Source: Dyella_A sp051962475 (lineage in GTDB: Bacteria > Pseudomonadota > Gammaproteobacteria > Xanthomonadales > Rhodanobacteraceae). Taken from it: a stretch of DNA of 10,301 nt. This document shows, one piece after another, positions 1 to 6,117 of this stretch. The stretch spans positions 1 to 10,301 of the forward strand of contig NZ_JBQCCF010000002.1 of assembly GCF_051962475.1 (NCBI RefSeq), in the 5' to 3' direction. Below the pieces are notes generated by a model. The model did no database searches. It saw only the letters and a program-made list of their open reading frames with translations, and was not told where the DNA came from. Within the stretch, counting starts at the first letter, position 1. Every line of letters starts with the position of its first letter. The position numbers were made by a program, and so were the translations under genes.

Positions 1-98
1 ATTTTTTTGTGTTTTAATACTGTACCCGGTGGGGGGTTTTTTTTTTTGTTTTTTTTTTCCCCCCACATAACCACACCCCCCCCCCCCCGGGCTCCTAC
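1..98. repeat. Low-complexity contig end with REP-like GTAGGAGC core
   Basis: This stretch holds T runs (37-47, 49-58), a 13-base C run (76-88) and no credible gene. It ends in GGGCTCCTAC (89-98), the exact inverse of GTAGGAGCCC at 10188-10197 near the other end. On the complementary strand the order GTAGGAGCCC, G run, GTG-rich stretch, A runs, C run, CGGG, A run parallels 10188-10301. GTAGGAGC/GCTCCTAC is part of known REP-type intergenic repeats, for example in Pseudomonas putida. I infer a dispersed repeat where the assembly collapsed; the exact bases should not be trusted. Confidence 0.6.
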
Positions 99-108
99 CT
101 TGCAGAGT

Positions 109-1362
109 TCATTTCACGCGGATCTTGTCGTAGCGGTCCCACTGGCTGGTATCGGAGAGGATCACCTGGTCACCCACCTTCAGTCCGCGGGTGATTTCCA
201 CCCGGTCCACCGAGGCGGCGCCGATGCGCACCGGCACGCGGGTCGCCACGCCGGTGGATGGATCGAGGCGGAACAGGGTGATGTCGGCGTCGGCCTTGGC
301 CTGGCTGGGCCGGCCGACAGAGAGCACGTGGTCCAGCGTGGCGACGCGGATGCGGCCGTCCACCGACAGGTCGGGACGCGAGCCCGGCGGCAGCTCACCG
401 TCCAGCCGCACGTCCACCTGCACGCTGCCGTCGCGCACGGCCGGGTCGATCCGCTCGACCGCACCGGCCACGGCGCCGTTGTGCGTGTCCACGCTCACCG
501 GCATGCCCAGGGCCACGTCCTTGGCCTGCACTTCCGGCACCTGCAGGCGGGCGATCAGCACGTCCGGTCGCGCCACCCGCGCGAGGTTGGCGCCTTCGGC
601 CACCTGGGCGCCCTCTTGTGCCGCCACCTCCTGCAGCACCCCGGCGATGCCGGCCTTCACGTTCAACGCATCGGCCTGGCGCTGGCGCAGTTGCAGGTTG
701 CTCTGCTGCTGGCGCAGCTTCGCCTGCACGGCGTCGAGCTGGGCGCGCATGTTGGCGGCAAAGGCCGCCACTCGCTGCGCCTCGATGCCGCGGCGCGTGT
801 CCAGTTGCTTCAACGCGATCTGTCCCTGACGGAACTGCACGTCGGGGATCAGATGCAAGGTGGCGGCCTTCGCATCGGCGTCCGCCTTGACCTTGGCCGA
901 GGCGTAATCGGACTCGGCCTGAGCAAGCGCCGAGCGCTGGTCGAGCAACTGGGAACGCAGCTCGGCGCGCTTGGCCGCGACATCGGCCTGGGCCGCAGCG
1001 ACCTGCGCCTGCGCATTGCGCAGCGCGTCCTCCACGGCCGGGTTGGACAGCTTCATCAGGACGGTATCGGGCTTCACCGCGGCACCCGGCCAGATGAGGA
1101 TCTGCTCGACCTGCGCCGCCGTCGCGGCGGCCAGCCAGCGGGTGGAGCGCGGCACCAGGGTGCCAGTGGCGCGCACCTCGCGCAGCATCTGCCCCTGCTG
1201 CACGGTATCGATCCACAGGCTGGCACGCTCGGCCACCGGCAGGGCGGGGCCGAGACGCACCAGCAGCACCACCACGCCAACCAGCACGGCGGCGCCGCCG
1301 GCGATCGACCACTGCAGCCGCCGACGGCGTCGGATCTTCAATTGGGGATTGGCGATATCCAT
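109..1362 (-). CDS. HlyD-family periplasmic adaptor subunit of an efflux/export system
   Basis: The 417-residue protein starts with a short Arg-rich cytoplasmic tail (RRRRR at 11-15) and one membrane anchor (about 18-36). A lipoyl-like half follows (about 66-108), then a long Ala/Gln/Arg-rich coiled-coil hairpin (about 110-232), the second lipoyl half (about 235-265) and beta-barrel and membrane-proximal parts containing LPPGSRPDLSVDG. This is the membrane-fusion protein architecture: a periplasmic bridge between an inner-membrane pump and an outer-membrane channel. The motif style resembles adaptors that work with MacB-type ABC exporters, but the pump gene would lie left of the contig end, so substrate and partner are unknown. 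The ATG has no Shine-Dalgarno in front of it and follows directly on a sigma-54 promoter, so the mRNA may be leaderless. The stop is only 11 bases from the repeat at the contig end. Confidence 0.88.
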   Translation of the reverse strand: MDIANPQLKIRRRRRLQWSIAGGAAVLVGVVVLLVRLGPALPVAERASLWIDTVQQGQMLREVRATGTLVPRSTRWLAAATAAQVEQILIWPGAAVKPDTVLMKLSNPAVEDALRNAQAQVAAAQADVAAKRAELRSQLLDQRSALAQAESDYASAKVKADADAKAATLHLIPDVQFRQGQIALKQLDTRRGIEAQRVAAFAANMRAQLDAVQAKLRQQQSNLQLRQRQADALNVKAGIAGVLQEVAAQEGAQVAEGANLARVARPDVLIARLQVPEVQAKDVALGMPVSVDTHNGAVAGAVERIDPAVRDGSVQVDVRLDGELPPGSRPDLSVDGRIRVATLDHVLSVGRPSQAKADADITLFRLDPSTGVATRVPVRIGAASVDRVEITRGLKVGDQVILSDTSQWDRYDKIRVK

Positions 1363-1374
1363 GACCCAAGGTTG

Positions 1375-1390
1375 GCAAGCAGCGTGCCAA
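1375..1390 (-). promoter_or_regulatory. Sigma-54 (-24/-12) promoter for the adaptor gene
   Basis: On the minus strand this reads TTGGCACG-CTGC-TTGC. The invariant GG and GC are separated by exactly 10 bases, and it matches the known sigma-54 consensus (TGGCACG-N4-TTGC) at every defined position across that span. Counting -12 at base 1375 puts +1 at about 1363, one base before the ATG. The element lies within a perfect 8-base inverted repeat (GGTTGGCA 1370-1377 / TGCCAACC 1385-1392), which could instead suggest a repressor operator or hairpin. Correct spacing and an enhancer-like array upstream favour sigma-54. Confidence 0.72.
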
Positions 1391-1444
1391 CCCGGGCCAT
1401 GCGGTGGAAACGGCGCCGTAGCGCGGTTTCCTGGCCGGGACAGG

Positions 1445-1500
1445 ATGCCGCTTTCCGATCTCGATGTCCGCTTTCGGAATGCCCCGTTCGAACGCGGACA
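1445..1500 (-). promoter_or_regulatory. Three phased dyads, likely enhancer-binding-protein sites (UAS)
   Basis: Three related 16-base imperfect dyads of the form TGTCCG-N4-CGGACA sit here. On the plus strand they are ATGCCG-CTTT-CCGATC (1445-1460), TGTCCG-CTTT-CGGAAT (1465-1480) and CGTTCG-AACG-CGGACA (1485-1500). Their centres (1452.5, 1472.5, 1492.5) are exactly 20 bases apart. The outer arms of the last two also form a 12-base inverted repeat with one mismatch (1465-1476 / 1489-1500). Relative to the predicted start at 1363 they lie near -90, -110 and -130, the usual range for NtrC-family activators of sigma-54 promoters. The activator is not in this window. Confidence 0.55.
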
Positions 1501-1518
1501 GCGCGCACCCGGCGCGGA

Positions 1519-4254
1519 TCAGCCGGTGTTCTGCAACCCCTGCGAGACGCCGTTGACGCAGGCGACCAGGGCGCGCAGCAGAGCGTCGTCCTCGCCGCCG
1601 GAGGCGCGCCAACGCTTGAGCAGGTCGACCTGCAACACGCTCATCGGGTCCACGTAGGGGTTGCGCAGGCGAATCGACTGCGCCAGCCGGGGCGAACCTT
1701 CGAGCAGCTCCTGGCTGCCCTTCAGGCGCAGCACCCAGCGACAGGTGCGCTCGAACTCATCGCGGATCAGCCCGAAGAACGGCGCGTGCAGCTCGCCGGA
1801 CAGCTGCGAGAACGCCTCGGCAATGGCCAGGTCGCATTTGGCCAGCACCATCTCCACGTCGTCGAGCATGTTGCTGAAGAACGGCCAGTCGCGCGCCATC
1901 TCGGCCAGCGCTTCTTCGCCGAACTCGGCCGCGCCCTGCTCCAGCGCCGTGCCCAGGCCGTACCAGCCGGTGATGATCGAGCGGCACTGGGTCCAGGAGA
2001 ACACCCACGGAATCGCGCGCAGATCCTGCACGCCGCGCATGCTACGCCGGCGCGAGGGGCGCGAGCCCAGCGTCATGCGCTCGATCACGTCGATCGGCGT
2101 GGCGGTGCGGAAGTACTGCACGAAGCCGTCGCGGTCGACGAAGGCGCGGTAGTGCTTGCGGCTGGCGGCGGAGAGCGCGTGCATGCGCTCGCGCCACTCG
2201 GCCTCACGCGGCTCATCCTCGCGCGGACGCAGGCTGGCGCGCAGCACGGCGCCTACCGTCTGCTCCAGGTTGCGCAGCGCCAGCGCGCGGATGCCGTACT
2301 TGCGGTGGATCACCTCGCCCTGCTCGGTCACCCGCAGCACGCCCGCCACCGAGCCGCGCGGCGAGGACATCAGCGCCGGCGTCATGCGTCCGCCGCCGCG
2401 GCTGGCCGAACCGCCGCGGCCGTGGAAGAACGCCAGTTGGATACCGGCGCCCTGCGCGATCTCCAGCAGTTCCACCTGCGCGCGCTGCAGGCCCCAACGC
2501 GAGGCCAGCGTGCCGCCGTCCTTGCCGCTGTCGGAATAGCCGAGCATCACCCACTGGCGGTCGTTGCGGGTTTTCAGGTGGCTGCGATAGACCGGATCGG
2601 CGAGCAGCGCGCGCAGGGTGGCCGGTGCGTTCTTGAGGTCGTCGACGGTTTCGAACAGCGGGGCGATGTCCAGCGGAACGGTGTCGGTTGCCCCCTCTTC
2701 CCCACCGGGCGAGGACGTCACCACCAGCCCACCGTGGCGGGCGAGCGCCAGCACGGCGAGCACGTCGGCCGCGGTACGCGCCATCGAGATGATGTACAGC
2801 CCAATCGCCTCGCTGCCGTAGCGGCGCCGCGCTTCACCGAGCTCCTGGAACACCGCGCGCATGCGCTGCGCATCTTCCTCGTTCACCGGCGCCAACGATC
2901 GCTCGCCGCTGGCGAACGGATGCAGCTTTTCCACGCGCTGCTCGGGCGCGTGCTCGCCCCACTGCGCATCGTCCAGCAGCGCGGCCAGCGCGTCGTCGTG
3001 CACCTGCGAATCCTGGCGCACGTCGAGCCGGGCCAGGTGCAGGCCGAAGGTGCGCACGCGGCGGATCACGCGCTGCACGGCGTATGCGCCGGCATGCAGG
3101 CCGTGGTGCTCGATCAGGCTGTGCGCGATCAGTTCGAGGTCGCCGGCCAGTTCGTCGACGCTGGTGTAGCCCTCGGCGTGATCGTCCTCGAGGCTGGCCT
3201 CCAGCCGCGCACCGATCAGCGTGAGCAGGGTGCGGTAGGGCATGTCGGCGTGACGCGGGCGGATCTTCTTCGCCGCGGCGGGGAAGCGGGCGCGGTAGTC
3301 GTCCAGTCGCGCGGCAAGCTGCGGATCGATCGCCACGCGGCCCTGCGTCTGGCTAAGCAGGCGCGCCAAGCCGGCAACGTCTTCCATGTAATGCTCGATC
3401 GCGTGCGCGCGCTGACTGGCGAGGCTTGCCGCGATGGTGTCGGCGCCCACGTTGGGGTTGCCGTCCATGTCGCCGCCGACCCAGGTGGCGAAGCTGAGCA
3501 GCCGCGACATCGGCGCGGCCACGCCGTAGACCTGCTGCAACGCCTCGGCCAGCGCCTCGTACAGCGCCGGCACGATGCGGTAGATCGGATTGGCCAGGTA
3601 GAAACCGACGTGGTGGTGCTCGTCCTGCACGGTAGGCTGCACCGGCGAGGCCTCGGCAGTCTGCCAGCCGGCAGACAGCGCCATGAAGATGCGGTCGTCG
3701 TCTTCCTTGCGCTCCTGCGGCGTGCGGGTGGGATCAAAGTTGTCCACCAGCGAGCGCACGATCGCCTGCTCCTTCTCCAGCAGCGAACGGCGCACTGCCT
3801 CGGTGGGATGCGCGGTGAACACCGGTTCGATGTGCAGGCGACCGAGCCAGTCGAGCAGCTCCTCGGCGCTGACGCCCTGCGCCTTGAGCGCCGCGAACAC
3901 GTCGAGCAGGGATTCGGGCTGCGGCGCGCCGCCGGCGCGCTGGTAGTCGCGACGACGGCGGATGCGGTGCACGCGCTCGGCAATGTTCACCGCCTGGAAG
4001 TAGGTGGCGAAGGCGCGCGCCAGTGCTTCGGCTTCGTCCGGCTGCATGCCGCTGAGGCTGCGACCGAGCAGGGCCACCGGTTCCCCCTCGCGGCGACGGC
4101 GGATGGCACTGGTGCGCACCGCTTCCACCCGCTCGAAGAACGCTTCGCCACGCTGCTCGGCCAGCATCTGCCCGACCATCGCGCCGATCCGGCTCACGTC
4201 CTCGCGCAGGGGAGCGTCGTGCGGCAGGTCGGGAGTTTCGGGCTGGAAAGGCAT
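1519..4254 (-). CDS. ppc: Phosphoenolpyruvate carboxylase
   Basis: PEP carboxylase adds bicarbonate to PEP to give oxaloacetate, refilling the TCA cycle; it is a cytoplasmic tetramer in known members. The 911-residue product has the family's usual length. Visible signatures are FTAHPTEAVRRS with the catalytic His at about residue 149, VMLGYSDSGKDGGTLAS at about 570-585, the glycine loop FHGRGGSASRGGGR, LRVTEQGEVIHRKYG and the functionally required C-terminal tail QNTG. I chose the ATG at 4254 because GGAGAT stands 6 bases upstream and MPFQPET leads directly into the conserved domain; a reading frame open to 4353 allows 33 extra residues but has no such ribosome site. The loop is SASRGGG where E. 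coli has SIGRGGA, which looks like a lineage variant, not damage. Divergent from ahcY; no clear intrinsic terminator follows. Confidence 0.97.
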   Translation of the reverse strand: MPFQPETPDLPHDAPLREDVSRIGAMVGQMLAEQRGEAFFERVEAVRTSAIRRRREGEPVALLGRSLSGMQPDEAEALARAFATYFQAVNIAERVHRIRRRRDYQRAGGAPQPESLLDVFAALKAQGVSAEELLDWLGRLHIEPVFTAHPTEAVRRSLLEKEQAIVRSLVDNFDPTRTPQERKEDDDRIFMALSAGWQTAEASPVQPTVQDEHHHVGFYLANPIYRIVPALYEALAEALQQVYGVAAPMSRLLSFATWVGGDMDGNPNVGADTIAASLASQRAHAIEHYMEDVAGLARLLSQTQGRVAIDPQLAARLDDYRARFPAAAKKIRPRHADMPYRTLLTLIGARLEASLEDDHAEGYTSVDELAGDLELIAHSLIEHHGLHAGAYAVQRVIRRVRTFGLHLARLDVRQDSQVHDDALAALLDDAQWGEHAPEQRVEKLHPFASGERSLAPVNEEDAQRMRAVFQELGEARRRYGSEAIGLYIISMARTAADVLAVLALARHGGLVVTSSPGGEEGATDTVPLDIAPLFETVDDLKNAPATLRALLADPVYRSHLKTRNDRQWVMLGYSDSGKDGGTLASRWGLQRAQVELLEIAQGAGIQLAFFHGRGGSASRGGGRMTPALMSSPRGSVAGVLRVTEQGEVIHRKYGIRALALRNLEQTVGAVLRASLRPREDEPREAEWRERMHALSAASRKHYRAFVDRDGFVQYFRTATPIDVIERMTLGSRPSRRRSMRGVQDLRAIPWVFSWTQCRSIITGWYGLGTALEQGAAEFGEEALAEMARDWPFFSNMLDDVEMVLAKCDLAIAEAFSQLSGELHAPFFGLIRDEFERTCRWVLRLKGSQELLEGSPRLAQSIRLRNPYVDPMSVLQVDLLKRWRASGGEDDALLRALVACVNGVSQGLQNTG

Positions 4255-4289
4255 GACGATCTCCGTGAGGCAACCGCCCAAGCCTAACG

Positions 4290-4310
4290 AAAAATGCTGC
4301 TTGTGCAGCA
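4290..4310 (-). terminator. Hairpin plus U tract in the ppc leader (attenuator-like)
   Basis: Read on the minus strand this is TGCTGC-ACAA-GCAGCA followed by TTTTT, a 6-bp stem with a 4-base loop and a U tract. It ends about 35 bases upstream of the ppc start codon. It could be a leader attenuator or a weak terminator protecting ppc from leftward read-through. I could not place the ppc promoter with confidence, so whether the hairpin is transcribed ahead of ppc is unknown. Confidence 0.4.
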
Positions 4311-4317
4311 AATTGAG

Positions 4318-4339
4318 CGGCGTCGGCGCTGCGACGCCG
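4318..4339. other. Inverted repeat in the ppc/ahcY intergenic region
   Basis: CGGCGTC (4318-4324) and GACGCCG (4333-4339) are perfect 7-base arms around an 8-base loop. The site lies 5' of the ahcY -10 box and inside the presumed ppc leader or promoter region. It could be a protein-binding dyad or an RNA hairpin; nothing in the sequence decides which. Confidence 0.4.
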
Positions 4340-4370
4340 TGTGCGCAGGGCATCGAACCACGCTTGCGGT

Positions 4371-4376
4371 TAGAAT
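4371..4376 (+). promoter_or_regulatory. Probable -10 box of the ahcY promoter
   Basis: TAGAAT differs from TATAAT at one position. Transcription would start near 4383, just before the first stem of the SAH riboswitch at 4388, which is the main support for the call. No good -35 hexamer is visible at 16-18 bases upstream. Confidence 0.55.
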
Positions 4377-4385
4377 GCCCTGCTG

Positions 4386-4503
4386 CCCGCTGAGGGGCGC
4401 TGCGACCGTTTGCGACGGCGGCCTTGTCCGCCCTGCCCGCCTACTTGAAGGCCGGCACGTCATCCGGCCAGGCTCGGCGCGGCACGTTCGACAACGGCGC
4501 CCG
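4386..4503 (+). ncRNA. SAH riboswitch controlling ahcY
   Basis: The conserved core GAGGGGCGCTGCGAC (4392-4406), CCAGGCTCGG (4468-4477) and AACGGCGCCC (4493-4502) matches the S-adenosylhomocysteine riboswitch known upstream of ahcY in proteobacteria. P1 pairs CGCTGAG (4388-4394) with CTCGGCG (4473-4479), including one G-U. The pseudoknot pairs GGGCGC (4395-4400) with GCGCCC (4497-4502); compared with the common GAGCGC/GCGCTC pair both sides have changed together, as expected for a real helix. Internal hairpins are GGCGG/CCGCC (4417-4432) and GGCCGG/CCGGCC (4450-4469). Known members turn expression on when SAH accumulates, relieving product inhibition of methyltransferases. Confidence 0.93.
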
Positions 4504-4541
4504 GTTGCTTTCACGCGAAGACTTTTCGCACCGAACCGGAG
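4501..4541 (+). promoter_or_regulatory. Riboswitch expression platform: RBS-sequestering stem
   Basis: CCGGTT (4501-4506) can pair with AACCGG (4534-4539), covering the first two bases of the GGAG ribosome binding site (4538-4541) of ahcY. A small hairpin GCGAA/TTCGC (4515-4519 / 4525-4529) closes the loop inside. Bases 4501-4502 are also needed by the pseudoknot, so the two structures exclude each other. This fits translational control in which ligand binding frees the ribosome site. It is a manual fold, not an energy calculation. Confidence 0.55.
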
Positions 4542-4547
4542 ATTTTC

Positions 4548-5993
4548 ATGAACGCTGTCACCCGCGACCTTTCCAACCACGACTACAAGATTGCCGACAT
4601 CGGCCTGGCCGAGTTCGGCCGCAAGGAGCTGGACATCGCCGAGCACGAGATGCCGGGCCTGATGTCGATCCGCAAGAAGTACGCCCCAAGCGCACCGCTG
4701 AAGGGCGTGCGCGTCACCGGCTCGCTGCACATGACGATCCAGACTGCCGTGCTGATCGAGACGCTGAAGGACATCGGCGCCGACGTGCGATGGGCCTCGT
4801 GCAACATCTTTTCTACCCAGGATCACGCCGCCGCCGCGATCGCCGCCACAGGCACCCCGGTGTTCGCCTGGAAGGGCGAGACGCTGGAGGAGTACTGGGA
4901 CTGCACGCTCGACGCGCTGACCTTCCCCGGCCAGGGTGCGGACAAGTTCCTCGGCCCGCAGCTGGTGGTGGACGACGGCGGTGACGTGACGCTGCTGATT
5001 CACAAGGGCTACGAGCTGGAGAACGGCTCGGACTGGGTCAACACCGCCTCGGAGAGCCACGAGGAGCAGGTGATCAAGAACCTGCTCAAGCGCGTGGCGA
5101 GCGAGCGTCCGGGTTTCTGGCACACCGTCGTGCGCGACTGGAAGGGTGTCTCGGAGGAGACCACCACCGGCGTGCATCGCCTGTACCAGATGCTGGAGGC
5201 CGGCAAACTGCTGGTGCCGGCGATCAACGTCAACGACTCGGTGACCAAGTCGAAGTTCGACAACCTGTACGGCTGCCGCGAGTCGCTGGCCGACGGCCTG
5301 AAGCGCGCGATGGACGTGATGCTGGCTGGCAAGGTGGCCGTGGTGTGCGGCTACGGTGACGTCGGCAAGGGCTCGGCGCACAGCCTGCGAGCCTACGGCG
5401 CCCGCGTGGTGGTGACCGAGATCGATCCGATCAACGCGCTGCAGGCAGCGATGGAAGGTTTCGAGGTGAACACCGTGGAGAGCACGCTGGGCCGTGGCGA
5501 CATCTACGTCACCACCACCGGCAACAAGGACGTGCTGACCATCGAGCACCTGAGCCAGATGAAGGACCAGGCCATCGTCTGCAACATCGGCCACTTCGAC
5601 AACGAGATCCAGGTCGATGCGCTGAAGAAGTTCCCCGGCGTCACCGCGCTCAACATCAAGCCGCAGGTGGACAAGTACACGTTCAAGGACGGCCGCTCGA
5701 TCTTCCTGCTGGCCGAGGGCCGCTTGGTGAACCTGGGCTGCGCCACCGGCCATCCGAGCTTCGTGATGTCCAACTCGTTCTCCAACCAGACGCTCGCGCA
5801 GATCGACCTGTGGGCGAAGAAGGACAGCTACGAGAAGAAGGTCTACATCCTGCCCAAGAAGCTGGATGAGGAAGTGGCCCGCCTGCACCTGGAGAAGATC
5901 GGTGTGAAGCTGACCACGCTGACCGACGCCCAGGCCGCCTACCTCGGCGTGCCGAAGGAAGGCCCGTACAAGCCGGAGCACTACCGCTACTGA
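4548..5993 (+). CDS. ahcY: S-adenosylhomocysteine hydrolase (adenosylhomocysteinase)
   Basis: This cytoplasmic NAD-dependent enzyme splits SAH into homocysteine and adenosine, removing the inhibitor left by SAM-dependent methylation and feeding the methionine cycle. The 481-residue product shows GSLHMTIQTAVL (His61), the first family signature SCNIFSTQDHAAAAI (84-98), DDGGD (142-146), EETTTGVHRLY (from 203), NDSVTKSKFDN with Lys234 and Asp238, the NAD-binding stretch GKVAVVCGYGDVGKGSA (261-277) and the C-terminal KPEHYRY, whose Lys475 and Tyr479 reach the NAD of the partner subunit in known structures. The extra segment around 150-190 marks the long form found in many proteobacteria. GGAG at 4538-4541, 6 bases ahead of the ATG, fixes the start. 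No residue expected for catalysis is missing. Controlled by the SAH riboswitch upstream and ends at a strong terminator. Confidence 0.98.
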   Translation: MNAVTRDLSNHDYKIADIGLAEFGRKELDIAEHEMPGLMSIRKKYAPSAPLKGVRVTGSLHMTIQTAVLIETLKDIGADVRWASCNIFSTQDHAAAAIAATGTPVFAWKGETLEEYWDCTLDALTFPGQGADKFLGPQLVVDDGGDVTLLIHKGYELENGSDWVNTASESHEEQVIKNLLKRVASERPGFWHTVVRDWKGVSEETTTGVHRLYQMLEAGKLLVPAINVNDSVTKSKFDNLYGCRESLADGLKRAMDVMLAGKVAVVCGYGDVGKGSAHSLRAYGARVVVTEIDPINALQAAMEGFEVNTVESTLGRGDIYVTTTGNKDVLTIEHLSQMKDQAIVCNIGHFDNEIQVDALKKFPGVTALNIKPQVDKYTFKDGRSIFLLAEGRLVNLGCATGHPSFVMSNSFSNQTLAQIDLWAKKDSYEKKVYILPKKLDEEVARLHLEKIGVKLTTLTDAQAAYLGVPKEGPYKPEHYRY

Positions 5994-6016
5994 TCGGCCT
6001 GATCACGCAGCTGAAG

Positions 6017-6045
6017 AAGGGGCGCAGCGATGCGCCCCTTTTTTT
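6017..6045 (+). terminator. Rho-independent terminator of ahcY
   Basis: GGGGCGCA (6019-6026) and TGCGCCCC (6031-6038) form an 8-bp GC-rich stem with a GCGA loop, followed by seven T residues (6039-6045). It lies 24 bases after the ahcY stop and separates ahcY from the sigma factor unit. Confidence 0.93.
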
Positions 6046-6060
6046 GTCTACCGTCTCCGC

Positions 6061-6090
6061 TGTAAGAATCGGCCGGCTGGCGCGTCTTAC
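6061..6090 (+). promoter_or_regulatory. ECF-type promoter, probably autoregulated by the downstream sigma factor
   Basis: TGTAAGAA (6061-6068) and CGTCTTAC (6083-6090) have ECF-like -35 and -10 character; CGTC is a common ECF -10 core. The gap between TGTAAG and CGTCTT is 16 bases. The outer bases GTAAGA (6062-6067) and TCTTAC (6085-6090) are exact inverse complements. Transcription would start near 6096, followed by GGAG (6106-6109) and the sigma gene start. ECF genes often drive themselves, which supports the placement; the specificity of this sigma factor is not known. Confidence 0.5.
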
Positions 6091-6117
6091 CGGGTGACCC
6101 CCGACGGAGACATGTCC

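Noticed and set aside
1370..1392. The perfect 8-base inverted repeat read as a repressor operator or RBS-masking hairpin.
   Set aside because: The same bases fit the sigma-54 consensus with exact spacing, whose TTGG and TTGC parts partly create such symmetry by themselves. It would also lie upstream of the predicted +1 and so not be in the mRNA.
7..4287. A plus-strand frame open for more than 1400 codons across the adaptor gene and ppc.
   Set aside because: It is antisense to two well-supported genes, starts inside low-complexity sequence and encodes His/Arg/Gln-rich protein without recognisable motifs. Long antisense frames arise from GC-rich codon bias.
4311..4350. A tandem second SAH aptamer, suggested by the repeated GGCGCTGCGAC.
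   Set aside because: The flanking GAGG, CCAGGCTCGG and AACGG blocks are absent, so no aptamer can form there.
4252..4353. A ppc start at 4353 giving a 944-residue protein.
   Set aside because: The extra 33 residues are not PEPC-like and lack a ribosome site, while the ATG at 4254 has GGAGAT at proper distance.
4284..5981. A minus-strand frame of about 565 codons opposite ahcY.
   Set aside because: The sense strand is an intact AhcY with all signatures; the antisense product is His/Val/Arg-rich without family features and would overlap the riboswitch.
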